DNA of 64,000 nucleotides from the NCBI GenBank assembly GCA_963710665.1, contig CAVQBC010000008.1, positions 992,001-1,056,000 on the forward strand. The letters are read 5' to 3'. The translations under genes were made by a program, and so were the position numbers. How positions within the stretch are numbered: the first letter of the stretch is position 1; each line of letters starts with the position of its first letter. Under the pieces are notes generated by a model that made no database searches, was not told the origin of the DNA, and saw nothing but the letters and a program-made list of their open reading frames with translations. Of the stretch, positions 8,941 to 18,039 are shown piece after piece. The DNA is from CAVQBC01 sp963710665. Its GTDB lineage: Bacteria; Actinomycetota; Thermoleophilia; Solirubrobacterales; Solirubrobacteraceae.

Positions 8941-10296
8941 TCAGCGCGAACGGGAGGACGTCAAGGTCACGACCCGGCTCGTGCCCGTGCCCGTGGCCAC
9001 GGCTTCCTCCTCCTCCCAGTCGATCCGCGCCTCGTCGGAGCGGTCGAGCAGCTGCGGACCGCGGGCGCTCGAGAAGGAGTCCGAGCCCCACGAGACGAAC
9101 GCGTCGATGCGGTTGCGCACGCCGGTCATCAACGACGCGTGCACACCCAGCCACGCCGCGAACGCGATCGCCCCGTGCAGCTCGTGGCGATGCGCGCCCA
9201 CCTCGGCCACCGCGGCGCCGCGGCCGATCATGGCCATGATGCCCTTGTCCCGGTAGTGGAACGGCTTGCGCGGACGGCCGGCGAAGTCGGCGAGGACGTT
9301 GTCGGCGGCGGCCTGGCCGCTCTGGAGCGCCACCGAGCCGAGCTGCGGGTGGGGGCTGTCCTGCGGGCCGGGGATGTTGGCGACGTCGCCGACCGCGTGG
9401 ACGCCCGGCGCGCCCTCGATGCCGAGGTCGCCCTGCACGTCGACGCGCCCGCCTCGGCCGACCGGGAGCCCCGACGTTCCGGCCAGCGGCGCGGCCTTGA
9501 TCCCGCCGCCCCAGACGACGCAGTGCGTCGGGATCACGGTGCCGTCGGCGAGGCTGACCTGGCTCGCGGTGACCTCGGTCACCGCGGTGCCGAGGTGCGT
9601 CCGCACGCCCTTGCGCTGGAGCACCTTGGCCGCGTAGGCGTGCGCGCCCTCCGAGAACGGGGCCAGCAGCGAATGGCCGAGGTCCACCACGTGGATGCGG
9701 GCGGCCGACACCGCGAGGTCCCGGTACTCGACGCTCATCGTGTCGTGGACGAGGTCCGCGAGCGCCCCCGCGACCTCCACGCCCGTCGCGCCCGCGCCGA
9801 CCACGACGAAGTTCAGCGCGCCGCGGTCGATCAGCCCGGGGCTGCGGTCGGCGTCCTCGAACAGGCTGAGGATGCGCGTGCGCAGCCGGATCGCCTGGTC
9901 GAGGTCGTAGAGGGGGAACGTGTGGCGGTCGGCGCCCGGGGTGCGGAAGAAGTTCGGCTGCGAGCCGGCCGCCAGCACGACCGCGTCCCCGGTCCACGAC
10001 TGCCCGTCGGTCGCCGTCACCGTGCGGGTGTGCGGGTCGACCGCGGCCACGTCGGCCAGCTTCACGTCGACGTTCGGGTGCTCGCGGAAGAGCTTGCGCA
10101 GCGAGAACGCGACGTCGGCCGCCGCGAGCTGCGAGGTCGCCACCTGGTAGAGCAGCGGCTGGAACTGGTGGTAGTTGTTGCGGTCGATCAGCGTGACGCG
10201 GACCGTGTCGTGCTTGGCCAGCCGCCGCGCGCAGCCGATGCCGGCGAAGCCGCCACCGACGATGACCACGTGCCGTTGTCCGTTGCCCTCGGTCAT
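8941..10296 (-). CDS. ndh: Type II NADH dehydrogenase (NDH-2)
   Basis: 451-residue single-subunit NADH:quinone oxidoreductase. FAD-binding VVIVGGGFAGIGCARRL is at the N-terminus, the NADH-binding motif FVVVGAGATGVEVAGALADL is near residue 165, and HAVGDVANIPG is the conserved late FAD contact. The C-terminal amphipathic membrane anchor includes WLGVHASLMTGVRNRIDAF, a hallmark of NDH-2. It passes electrons from NADH to quinone without pumping protons. The ATG at 10296 overlaps the stop of the GMC oxidoreductase by 4 bases (ATGA), and it is the last of four coupled genes beginning with zwf. The context suggests disposal of reducing power from glucose oxidation. Confidence 0.9.
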   Translation of the reverse strand: MTEGNGQRHVVIVGGGFAGIGCARRLAKHDTVRVTLIDRNNYHQFQPLLYQVATSQLAAADVAFSLRKLFREHPNVDVKLADVAAVDPHTRTVTATDGQSWTGDAVVLAAGSQPNFFRTPGADRHTFPLYDLDQAIRLRTRILSLFEDADRSPGLIDRGALNFVVVGAGATGVEVAGALADLVHDTMSVEYRDLAVSAARIHVVDLGHSLLAPFSEGAHAYAAKVLQRKGVRTHLGTAVTEVTASQVSLADGTVIPTHCVVWGGGIKAAPLAGTSGLPVGRGGRVDVQGDLGIEGAPGVHAVGDVANIPGPQDSPHPQLGSVALQSGQAAADNVLADFAGRPRKPFHYRDKGIMAMIGRGAAVAEVGAHRHELHGAIAFAAWLGVHASLMTGVRNRIDAFVSWGSDSFSSARGPQLLDRSDEARIDWEEEEAVATGTGTSRVVTLTSSRSR

Positions 10297-11849
10297 CGCA
10301 GGCGCTCCAGGAGGTGGTCGCCGACCCGCAGGGAGTTCGCCATCGCGGTCAGCGCGGGGTTCACCGCGCCGATGCTCGGGAAGAAGCTCGTGTCGACGAC
10401 GTAGAGGTTGTCGACCTCGTGCGCCCGGCAGTCCGTGTCGAGCACCGAGGTCGCGGGGTCGGAGCCGAAGCGGCACGTACCCGCCTGGTGCGCCACGCCC
10501 GCCAGCGGGATCTCGTTCTTGAGGTACGTGTGGCGCGGGACGAGATGGCGCTGGTCCATCCCGAGGTGGGCGAGCAGCCCCTTGAGGCGGTGGTAGAGCT
10601 GCTGCTTGGGGACGTCGTTGGTCGGCGTGTAGCTCAGCCGGATCTGGCCGTCGGCGTTCAGTGTCACCCGGTTGTCGGCGACCGGGAGGTCCTCCGTCGA
10701 GAGCCAGAAGTCGATCGCGTGCCGGGCGATCTCCTCGAGCGAGTGCTGCGGCGCCAGCCGGGTCTGCAGCGGCTTCTCGCCGCGGTACATGTCGGCCACG
10801 GACTTGCCGACCATCTGGATGTTGCCCAGCGGGTAGTCCGCCTCGTCGTCGCCGAAGTAGAAGTCGTTGACGCCGAGGGTCTTCTGGAACACCGTCGGGT
10901 TCTCGTCCTTGGACAGCGCGAGCACGGCCTGGCTGTTGTGGAACATGTAGTTGCGCCCGACCTGGTCGGACCCGTTGGCGAGGCCGGCCGGATGCGCGTC
11001 GCTCGCCGAGGCCAGCAGCAGCCGGGCGGAGTTGGCGGCGCCGCAGGAGACCACGACGATGTCGCCGGTGTAGGTCTCGGTCGTGCCGTTGCCGCCGCGC
11101 CGGACCACCACCCCCGTGACCGTCGAGCCCGCCGCGTCGGTCTCGAGGCGGACGACCTCGGCGTTCGTCTCGAGCGTCACGTTCGCGTGCTCGAGCGCCG
11201 GCCGCACGCCGAGGACCTCGGCGTCGGACTTGGCGTGCACGACGCACGGGAAGCCGTCGCAGCTGCCGCAGCGGACGCAGCGGCTGTAGGGCATGTTGCT
11301 CTCGTCGAGCATGACGCCGCAGGGGGCGTGGAACGGGTGATGGCCGGCCGCCGCGAGGTCGTCGGCGAGTTGCTGGATGCGCGGCTCGTGCGACACCGCG
11401 GGGAACGGGTAGGGCGCGCTGGCGGGCGGCTCGGTGGGGTCCTCGCCGCGCGCGCCGTGCACCTGGTAGAGCCGCTCGGCCTCGGTGTAGAAGGGCTCGA
11501 GGTCGTCGTAGCCGATCGGCCAGGCGGGCGAGATGCCGTCGTGGTGGCGCAGCTCGCGGAAGTCCTCCTCGCGCAGGCGGTACAGCGCGGCGCCGTACAT
11601 CTTGGTGGCGCCGCCGACGTGGTAGTGGACCTGTGGCTGGAAGGGCTTGCCCTCGGCGTCGAACCACGTGTCGGGGGACACGTAGCGGTTGTCGATGAAG
11701 ACGTCGCGGGCCGACCAGTTCGCCGGCTCGCGCGGCAGCCAGTCGCCCCGCTCGAGCAGCAGGATGCGCTTCCCCGACGGCGCGAGGCGCCGGGCGAGCG
11801 TGCCGCCGCCGGCCCCGGTGCCGATCACGATCACGTCGTAGGCGCTCAT
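10293..11849 (-). CDS. GMC-family FAD-dependent oxidoreductase
   Basis: 518 residues. FAD-binding VIVIGTGAGGGTLARRLA is at the N-terminus, with the GMC signature region GGATKMYGAALYRL. The C-terminal GMC domain has HQAGTCRFGSDP and VDTSFFPSIGAVNPALT. An internal cysteine cluster (SRCVRCGSCDGFPC, near residue 190) is found in bacterial sugar and alcohol dehydrogenases of this class that pass electrons to a carrier. No signal peptide is seen, so it is probably cytoplasmic. The substrate may be glucose or another sugar or alcohol; that idea rests on its place between a GH15 glucosidase and NDH-2. It overlaps both neighbours by 4 bases. Confidence 0.88.
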   Translation of the reverse strand: MSAYDVIVIGTGAGGGTLARRLAPSGKRILLLERGDWLPREPANWSARDVFIDNRYVSPDTWFDAEGKPFQPQVHYHVGGATKMYGAALYRLREEDFRELRHHDGISPAWPIGYDDLEPFYTEAERLYQVHGARGEDPTEPPASAPYPFPAVSHEPRIQQLADDLAAAGHHPFHAPCGVMLDESNMPYSRCVRCGSCDGFPCVVHAKSDAEVLGVRPALEHANVTLETNAEVVRLETDAAGSTVTGVVVRRGGNGTTETYTGDIVVVSCGAANSARLLLASASDAHPAGLANGSDQVGRNYMFHNSQAVLALSKDENPTVFQKTLGVNDFYFGDDEADYPLGNIQMVGKSVADMYRGEKPLQTRLAPQHSLEEIARHAIDFWLSTEDLPVADNRVTLNADGQIRLSYTPTNDVPKQQLYHRLKGLLAHLGMDQRHLVPRHTYLKNEIPLAGVAHQAGTCRFGSDPATSVLDTDCRAHEVDNLYVVDTSFFPSIGAVNPALTAMANSLRVGDHLLERLR

Positions 11850-13774
11850 GAGCCGAGCTCCTCCAGGCGCTCGGCGAGGACGATGCGGCCCGCCGCCTCG
11901 ATCAGCGCGAGGTGGGAGAACGCCTGCGGGAAGTTGCCGAGATGGCGTCCCGTGTCGGCGTCGAACTCTTCCGCGTAGAGGCCGAGCGGCGAGGCGATGC
12001 GGAGCAGGCGCTCCATCAGGTCCCGCGCGCCCTGGAGCTCGCCTACGACCGCCAGCGCCGAGACGAGCCAGAACGAGCAGATGAGGAACGTGCCCTCCTT
12101 GCCGGACAGGCCGTCGTCGGTCTCGCCGGTCTTGTAGCGCAGGACGAAGCCGTGCTCGGTCAGCTCGTCGCGGATCGCGAGCACGGTGGCACGCAGGCGC
12201 TCGTCGTCGTGGGGGAGGAAGCCGAAGATCGCCGCCAGCAGCGTGGAGGCGTCGAGGGCATCGGTCGCGTAGTGCTGGCGAAGGACGCCCCGGTCGTCGA
12301 CGCCGTGCTCGAGGATGTCCGCGCGGATCTCCTCCGCGACGGCCTCCCATTGCGCGCGCAGGTCCCGGTCGCCGCGGATCTCGGCCAGCTTGGCCGCGCG
12401 GTCGAGCGCGACCCAGCACATGAGCTTGGAGGAGACGTACTGCTGCGGCTCGCCGCGCGCCTCCCAGATCCCCTGGTCGGGCTCGCGCCACACGCGGATG
12501 GCGCACTCGGCCTGGCTCTGGACGATCGGCCACAGGCGGCGCGGAAGGCGCTGGCTGCGGCGCGTGTGCAGCAGCACCGAGTCGAGCACGGCGCCGAACA
12601 CGTCGTTCTGGCGCTGGTCGAAGGCGCCGTTGCCGACCCGCACGGGCCGCGCGCCGGCGTAGCCGGAGAGGTCGTCGCGAGTCGTCTCCGTGAGGTCGCG
12701 GCGGCCGTCGATCCCGTACATGATCTGCAGCGCCCCGTCCTGGTTGGCCTCGACGTCGGCGACGAACTGCATGAACTCGTCGGCCTCCCAGTCCAGGTTC
12801 AGGTAGTGCAGCGCCTGCAGCGTGAACGTCGTATCGCGCATCCAGGTGAAGCGGTAGTCCCAGTTGCGCTCGCCGCCGGGCGTCTCGGGCAGCGAGGTGG
12901 TGAGCGCGGCCACCGTGGCGCCGGTCGGCATGTAGGTCAGGCCCTTGATCACGAGCGCGGAGCGCTGGATCGGCTCGCGCCAGCGGTGGTCGGGGTTCCG
13001 GGCGCGCGCGAGCCAGCCGCGCCAGTAGCGCGTGGTGGTCTCGAGGCGCGCCGACGCATCCTCGGCATCCTGCGGCGAGGCGAGCTCCTCGGCCCACGAC
13101 AGCGAGCAGAAGAGCTGCTCGCCCTCGTGGAGCTCGTGGCGGGCGCGCACGCGGGCGCCCTCCACGCCGAGATACATGTCCGTGCGCAGCCGGATGGTCT
13201 GGCCCGCGCCCGTGGCGTCGGCGGTGTGCAGGTCGTCCTCGATCGACCACTCGGCCAGGGTGCGCCCGTAGTCGAAGCCGGGCTCGCACACCAGCTCGAC
13301 CTCGACGCTGCCCTCGAGGCAGGTCGCAGTGCGCACGAGCAGGTGCTCGGCGTCCTCGTCGGTCGGCGGCCGGGTGTGCGGGGTGACCGTGTCCTCGTGG
13401 CGACGCGGGCCCATGATCAGCGCGTCGCGGACCTCGATCCAACCCGTCTGGGTGTGCCACGTGGTCACGAGCACGTTGGTCCCCGGCTCGTAGTGGCGCG
13501 CCGTCGGGGTGTTGATGCCGAAGGGCCCCAGCCGGAACATCCCGGCCCCCCGGTCCAGGAGGGTGCCGAACACGCTCGGGGCATCGAAGCGGGGCACGCA
13601 CAGCCAGTCGATCGCGCCGTCCGGCGCCACGAGCGCGCCGGTGTGGCAGTCGGAGAGGAAGGCGTACTCGGCGATCGGCGGGAACGGTGAGGGCGCCGCG
13701 GCGCTTTGCGCCTGGGTGGCGGGGAGCGGCTTGGCGCCGTCGGCGACGCCGGCGTCCGGCCCGGCGGCGCTCAT
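11846..13774 (-). CDS. Glycoside hydrolase family 15 (glucoamylase/trehalase-like)
   Basis: 642 residues. An N-terminal beta-rich domain begins YAFLSDCHTGALVAPDGAIDW. The (alpha/alpha)6 catalytic domain contains GGERNWDYRFTWMRDTTF, the acidic KEGTFLICSFWLVSAL and GRHLGNFPQAFSHLAL, all GH15 hallmarks. Family members release glucose from alpha-glucans, and the actinobacterial branch includes trehalases. No signal peptide is seen, so an internal substrate such as trehalose or maltooligosaccharides is likely. The start ATG 13774 overlaps the zwf stop by 4 bases and its own stop overlaps the GMC start, so glucose release is coupled to the pentose phosphate entry enzyme and an oxidoreductase. Confidence 0.9.
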   Translation of the reverse strand: MSAAGPDAGVADGAKPLPATQAQSAAAPSPFPPIAEYAFLSDCHTGALVAPDGAIDWLCVPRFDAPSVFGTLLDRGAGMFRLGPFGINTPTARHYEPGTNVLVTTWHTQTGWIEVRDALIMGPRRHEDTVTPHTRPPTDEDAEHLLVRTATCLEGSVEVELVCEPGFDYGRTLAEWSIEDDLHTADATGAGQTIRLRTDMYLGVEGARVRARHELHEGEQLFCSLSWAEELASPQDAEDASARLETTTRYWRGWLARARNPDHRWREPIQRSALVIKGLTYMPTGATVAALTTSLPETPGGERNWDYRFTWMRDTTFTLQALHYLNLDWEADEFMQFVADVEANQDGALQIMYGIDGRRDLTETTRDDLSGYAGARPVRVGNGAFDQRQNDVFGAVLDSVLLHTRRSQRLPRRLWPIVQSQAECAIRVWREPDQGIWEARGEPQQYVSSKLMCWVALDRAAKLAEIRGDRDLRAQWEAVAEEIRADILEHGVDDRGVLRQHYATDALDASTLLAAIFGFLPHDDERLRATVLAIRDELTEHGFVLRYKTGETDDGLSGKEGTFLICSFWLVSALAVVGELQGARDLMERLLRIASPLGLYAEEFDADTGRHLGNFPQAFSHLALIEAAGRIVLAERLEELGS

Positions 13775-15210
13775 GACCCCACCCACGGATCGTGCCAGCG
13801 ACCGTGCCCGGCGAGGAGCTTGTCGGCCTCGGCGGGCCCCCACGATCCCTTGGCGTACGGGTGGATCGCCGGGGGGCCGTCCACCAGCGGCTCCAGCACG
13901 CGCCAGGTCTCCTCGACGCCGTCCTGGCGCTTGAAGCGGGTGCTGTCGCCGACCATCGCGGCGTGGATGAGCACCTCGTAGGGCGTCGGGCCCTCGCCTC
14001 CCTCCTCCGCGAACTCCATGTCGAGCGAGATCTGCTCGGCCTGGACCGTGGTGCCGCGCTGCGCCTCGACCAGCATCTGGATGCCGGTGGTGGGGTCGAG
14101 GCGGATCACGAGTTGGTCGGGCTCCGGCAGGCGCGCGTCCATGCGGAAGCCGAGGCGCGGCGGGCGGCGGAACACGAGCCGTAGCTCGGTCTGCGTGATC
14201 GGCAGGCACTTGCCGGTGCGGATGTAGAACGGCACCCCGGCCCAGCGCCAGTTGTCGATCTCGAGGCGCAGGGCGGCGTAGGTCTCCGTCTTGGAGTCCG
14301 CGGCGCAGCCCGCGATCGTGCGGTAGCCGTCGTACTGGCCGCGGACGTAGTGCGCCGGGTCGGCGTCCGGCATCGCCCGGAACACCGCGCACAGCGCGTC
14401 CTTGAGGATCGTGGGGTCGCCGCTCGAGGGCGGCTCCATCGCGGCGGCACCGACGACCTGCATGAGGTGGTTGACCACGACGTCGCGCAGCGCGCCGACC
14501 GGGTCGTAGAAGTGGCCGCGGTCCTCGACTCCGAACGCCTCGGCCATCGTGATCTGCACGCTCTCGACGTGGCTGCGGTTCCAGATCGGCTCGAACATCA
14601 TGTTCGCGAACCGCAGGTAGAGGATCTCCCCGAGCCCCATCTTCCCCAGGAAGTGGTCGATCCGGTACAGCTGGGACTCGTCCAGGTGCTCGTGGATCGT
14701 CGCGTTGAGCTCCCGCGCGGAGGCGAGGTCGTGCCCGAACGGCTTCTCGACCACGACCCTGGCGTTCTCGGTCAGCCCCGCGTTCGCGAGCCCGGCGACG
14801 ACGGTGCCGAACAGGAACGGCGGGATCTCGAGGTAGAAGACCGGCTGGCGTGCGCCGCCGATCGCCTTGGCGACCCGGTCGTACGTCTCCGGCTTGCCGA
14901 AGTCGCCCTGAACGTAGGAGAGGCGCCCCGCGAAGCGCTCGAAGGTCGCCTCGTCCACCGGTTCGCCGGCGGCGATCGCCGCGCGGGCGTGGCTGCGCAG
15001 GTCGGCTGCGCTCCAGTCGTCGACCGCCACGCCGACGATCGGGCAGTCGAGGAGACCTCGTCGCTCGAGCCGGTAGAGCGACCGGAACGTCATCACCTTC
15101 GCGAGGTCCCCCGTGATGCCGAAGACGACGAGCACGTCGCAGGGCCGCGAGGCGTCGGACCCTTCCGGGGTGGTCGCGGCCTCCGCCCGAGGGCTGGTTG
15201 TGGTGGCCAT
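13771..15210 (-). CDS. zwf: Glucose-6-phosphate 1-dehydrogenase
   Basis: 479 residues, the usual length. NADP-binding VVFGITGDLAK is at the N-terminus and the catalytic signature RIDHFLGKMG lies near residue 175. EKPFGHDL and FYIRTGKCLP complete the family pattern. It oxidises glucose 6-phosphate to 6-phosphogluconolactone with NADP, the first step of the oxidative pentose phosphate pathway. ATG 15210 is preferred over an upstream in-frame ATG at 15276 because AAGGGA lies at the right distance. It is the first gene of the coupled set zwf, GH15, GMC, ndh. The next pathway genes (pgl, gnd) are not in the window. Confidence 0.95.
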   Translation of the reverse strand: MATTTSPRAEAATTPEGSDASRPCDVLVVFGITGDLAKVMTFRSLYRLERRGLLDCPIVGVAVDDWSAADLRSHARAAIAAGEPVDEATFERFAGRLSYVQGDFGKPETYDRVAKAIGGARQPVFYLEIPPFLFGTVVAGLANAGLTENARVVVEKPFGHDLASARELNATIHEHLDESQLYRIDHFLGKMGLGEILYLRFANMMFEPIWNRSHVESVQITMAEAFGVEDRGHFYDPVGALRDVVVNHLMQVVGAAAMEPPSSGDPTILKDALCAVFRAMPDADPAHYVRGQYDGYRTIAGCAADSKTETYAALRLEIDNWRWAGVPFYIRTGKCLPITQTELRLVFRRPPRLGFRMDARLPEPDQLVIRLDPTTGIQMLVEAQRGTTVQAEQISLDMEFAEEGGEGPTPYEVLIHAAMVGDSTRFKRQDGVEETWRVLEPLVDGPPAIHPYAKGSWGPAEADKLLAGHGRWHDPWVGS

Positions 15211-15271
15211 CCGCTGGTTCCCTTCTCGAGTCGCTGTCCGGGATACGGAACCTGATCGCGCCGCCTCGACC

Positions 15272-15290
15272 ATCACCCCATGGGGATGAT
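15272..15290. promoter_or_regulatory. Near-palindrome upstream of zwf (weak relative of the TCACCC element)
   Basis: ATCACCCCATGGGGATGAT is almost a perfect palindrome around CCCCATGGGG, 62 bases before the zwf ATG. It resembles the TCACCCG/CGGGTGA inverted repeat of other intergenic regions, but the downstream GCAGGATCG-like part is absent. It could be an operator; the relation is uncertain. Confidence 0.3.
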
Positions 15291-15298
15291 TTCCCGCG

Positions 15299-15986
15299 TC
15301 AGTGGTCGAGCCGGCGGCGCGGCACGAGGTTCGCCACCACGACCGAGACCACCGTCACGAGGTAGATCTGACCGACGAGCGCCTCGGTCACGGAGAGCGT
15401 GTGGCCGAGGTTGCTCGCCGCGGTGAGGTCGCCGTAGCCGACGGTCGTGAGCGTCGTGAGGCTGAAGTAGATCGAGCTGCGCGGGCGTGGCGTCGATGCC
15501 GCCGGCGAAGAACGGCTCGCCCCCGATCTGGTCGATGGCGCCGTAGACGAACGCGAAGAACATGCCCAGCAGCAGGTAGAGGCACAGCGCGCCGTACAGC
15601 GCCGCGACGGTCACCGCGCCGTGCGCGCGCATGCTGCGCACGACGCCGATGACGATCGAGGGCGGGGCGAGCCCGACGAGCAGCGCGTTGGCCACCCCGG
15701 TGAACGCCGCCGCCAGCCGGTTGTCGCCCGCCACGAGCGCGACGATCGCCGCGCCGACGACCGCGGCGACCAGCGCGGCGGCGATCCGGAACCGGCGGGC
15801 GGGCATGTCCGCGGCGCGGAACGCGATCAGCGACGCGGCGCCCAGCAGGACGGTCACGACGCCCCGCCACACGGTGCCCTCGGGGGCGATGCCCTGGATC
15901 CCGAAGGAGGCCACGAGGACGACGAGGAGCAGGCCGTAGCGCTCCCGGACCTCGCGCTCGGACGACCCGGTCTTCGCGGCGCTCAC
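15299..15986 (-). CDS. Potassium channel family membrane protein (one-base frameshift)
   Basis: Corrected length about 228 residues. Four hydrophobic segments are followed by a pore module: helix LYLLLGMFFAFVYGAI, pore loop SSIYFSLTTLTTVGYGDL with the K+ selectivity filter TVGYGD, and a last helix QIYLVTVVSVVVANLV. It should pass K+ through the cell membrane. The frame breaks near 15483, between GIDATPA and RSSIYFSL, by one extra base. Both halves are well conserved, so a sequencing error is more likely than decay. The start GTG 15986 overlaps the ClC stop by 4 bases (GTGA), so the two channels are translationally coupled. Confidence 0.82.
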
Positions 15987-17344
15987 ACGTGGGCCGCCTT
16001 GCGAGGCGCCGCGGCGGCGGCGCCGCCCGCCTCGCCCGCGGACCCACGGTCGCGGTTGACGGCCTCGGCCGCCAGCCAGCCGATCACGGAGGCGATCACC
16101 GCGAGCGTGACCGTCTCGCCGGCGACCGCGCCGGCCATCACGAAGGCCAGCAGCGCGCCGAAGATCGGCAGCCGCAGCGCGGCGGCCGCGCCGGCCGCGA
16201 CGCCGGCGACGACCGCGGGGGTCAGGTCGAAGCCCGGCAGGACGAGCGAGCCGAGCACCGCCAGCGCCACGCCGAGCGCCACCGCCGGGAAGGTCGGCCC
16301 GCCGCGGAAGCCGGCGGCGAGCGAGATCGCGTACGCGGCGCCCTTGACGATGACCAGGAGCGCGAGCACGCCGGCGGAGGTCTCGGCGACGTAGGACCCG
16401 AGCGCCTCGGCGCCCGAGAAGAGCACGAGGTCGACCGGCTCGTCGGCGATGGCCCGGAATACCGCGGCGAGCGCGCCGACCGCGAGACCGCCGGCCACGA
16501 GGATCAGCACCGGGGGGCGCTTCCAGCCGGCGGCCGCTTCGCGCGCGGACCGGCGGGCGGCGGCCACGAGGAGGCCGACCGCGAGGGCGAGGACCACGCA
16601 CCACGCGATGTCCGCGAGCCGCACGCTCGGGTAGTTCGGCAGCGACGGCAGCGCGAGCACGGTCTCCTTGACGCCCGGCCAGTGGTCGACGCCGGTGAAC
16701 GCCAGCGCCGCCGTGCCGGAGGCGAGGAAGCCGGGGACCAGCGCCGCGCCGAGCGACTTGGCGGGGACGAGCCCCTTGAGGGCGGCCATCTCGAACAGCA
16801 GCAGCGCTGCGGGCAGCGGGCCGCCGAACACCGTGCTGATCGTGGCGAACGCCCCCGCGAGGACGATCAGCTGGCGCGGAGACGTCTCGGATCGCAGCGC
16901 CCGCGACGCGACCAGCCCGGCGGTCAGCCCGAGGGCCAGGAGCGGCGCCTCGGGTCCCAGCACGAGGCCGAACCCGAGCGAGGCGAGTGCGGCCGCGAGC
17001 GCGCTCGTCACCTGGATGGGGCCGAGCGCGTCGAGACCCAGGTCCCCGGTGGCGGGATGGCCGCCATGACCCGGCAGCTTGAACGTGAGCGCCACGAGCA
17101 GTCCGGCCAACCCGGGTACCAGCACCACGTACCACGCGGCGGGCGAGCTCCAGCCTATGGCGTCGGGGATGTCGGTCCAGACGACGTCCGTGATGCCGCT
17201 GATCGCCCACATGAGGCCGGCCGCGGCGATCCCGGCGGGGAGCCCGAGCGCCGCCGCGACGACGAGCACGAGCATGTACTCGCGCGGCGAGGGCGGCGAC
17301 GGCGGCGACGGCGCGGAGGCGGGCGGGGTGGCCGGCGTACCCAT
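15983..17344 (-). CDS. ClC-family chloride channel/antiporter
   Basis: 453 residues with about ten membrane segments. Conserved ClC sites are recognisable: GLVLGPEAPLLALG carries the gating glutamate, and GFRGGPTFPAVALG corresponds to the GxFxP element. The first anion-binding loop reads KLPGHGGHP where many members have GSGIP, so anion preference may differ. The N-terminus is short and Ala/Pro/Ser-rich. It moves Cl- or another anion, perhaps with H+ exchange. The stop overlaps the K+ channel start, suggesting electrically balanced salt movement by a two-gene operon. Confidence 0.85.
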   Translation of the reverse strand: MGTPATPPASAPSPPSPPSPREYMLVLVVAAALGLPAGIAAAGLMWAISGITDVVWTDIPDAIGWSSPAAWYVVLVPGLAGLLVALTFKLPGHGGHPATGDLGLDALGPIQVTSALAAALASLGFGLVLGPEAPLLALGLTAGLVASRALRSETSPRQLIVLAGAFATISTVFGGPLPAALLLFEMAALKGLVPAKSLGAALVPGFLASGTAALAFTGVDHWPGVKETVLALPSLPNYPSVRLADIAWCVVLALAVGLLVAAARRSAREAAAGWKRPPVLILVAGGLAVGALAAVFRAIADEPVDLVLFSGAEALGSYVAETSAGVLALLVIVKGAAYAISLAAGFRGGPTFPAVALGVALAVLGSLVLPGFDLTPAVVAGVAAGAAAALRLPIFGALLAFVMAGAVAGETVTLAVIASVIGWLAAEAVNRDRGSAGEAGGAAAAAPRKAAHV

Positions 17345-17675
17345 GGCGGCGCGAAGCTACGTCGGTGTCGCCCGCGCGGCACCATCCTCTTCGGATGAGG
17401 CGGGGAGCGGGTACCCAGGTCGGCGCCATGCACCCGCGGATCCCGCCGCCGGACCGCTACGAGTCCCTCGTCAGCGAGTCGAGCGGCGACTCGCCGATGG
17501 CGGCGTCCACCACCGTCTTCTCCACGGGGCGGCCCACCGCAGCAGGCGAGCGCCTGGCCGGCGCGATCGTGTCGGTGCGTCCGGGCGTGCTGGTCGTGGT
17601 CGCGCTCCTCGAATTCTTCGCAACTCATGCGGATGGGATGAGCGAGCGGCGCCGGGATCTGGGAGGGTTGTGTCC
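17345..17675. promoter_or_regulatory. 331-base divergent intergenic region with a TCACCC-like element
   Basis: No convincing gene is seen here. An inverted repeat CATCC-TCTTC-GGATG at 17381-17397, followed by AGGCGGGG, matches the right half of the recurring element (compare CGGGTGAGGCGGGG at 23255). GGGTACC follows at 17408. A frame opening at ATG 17428 runs into the next gene out of phase and lacks support. The region probably holds promoters for ClC (minus) and the zinc-ribbon gene (plus). Confidence 0.35.
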
Positions 17676-18017
17676 GTGTTCAGACGCGAGGCCCCGAGAT
17701 TGCGTCGCTGCCCGCTGTGCCGGGCCGAGGCGGTCAGCGCGTCGCGGATGGACATCCACGAGGACGGCGTTCACGCCCGCGTCGTGCTGGCCTGCGGTCA
17801 GTGCGAGACCACGCGCGAGCTCGACGTGTCCGTGTGGGCGGCCGACGCCTATGAGCGGCGGCTCGACAAGCAGCGGTCCGAGATGGAGGAGGCGCTGCGG
17901 CGCACCGAGCGCGAGCGCCTCGAGGTGGAGACGCGCACGTTCGCCACGGCGCTCCACCGCGACCTGATCGGCCCTGACGACTTCGGGGTCCCGGGGCGGT
18001 CGCGCTCGGAGTGCTGA
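17676..18017 (+). CDS. Small zinc-ribbon protein with coiled-coil tail
   Basis: 113 residues. Two CxxC knuckles, CPLC at about residues 10-13 and CGQC about 30 residues later, can bind one Zn. The C-terminal half (residues 50-95) is strongly charged and heptad-like (ERRLDKQRSEMEEALRRTER), predicting a coiled coil. GTG 17676 is chosen over GTG 17670 because GGGAGGG at 17661-17667 is then properly spaced. I know no specific function; such proteins may bind nucleic acid or a partner protein. It is convergent with the LuxR regulator. Confidence 0.6.
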   Translation: MFRREAPRLRRCPLCRAEAVSASRMDIHEDGVHARVVLACGQCETTRELDVSVWAADAYERRLDKQRSEMEEALRRTERERLEVETRTFATALHRDLIGPDDFGVPGRSRSEC

Positions 18018-18039
18018 GCGGCGCGCCGGGGCCGCGCGC

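Noticed and set aside
15272..17397. Counting the palindromes before zwf and ClC as full members of the TCACCC element
   Set aside because: They keep only the inverted repeat or its right half and lack the second part at the constant distance.
17428..17675. A gene beginning at ATG 17428
   Set aside because: It has no ribosome site, no family likeness, and continues out of phase through the zinc-ribbon gene.
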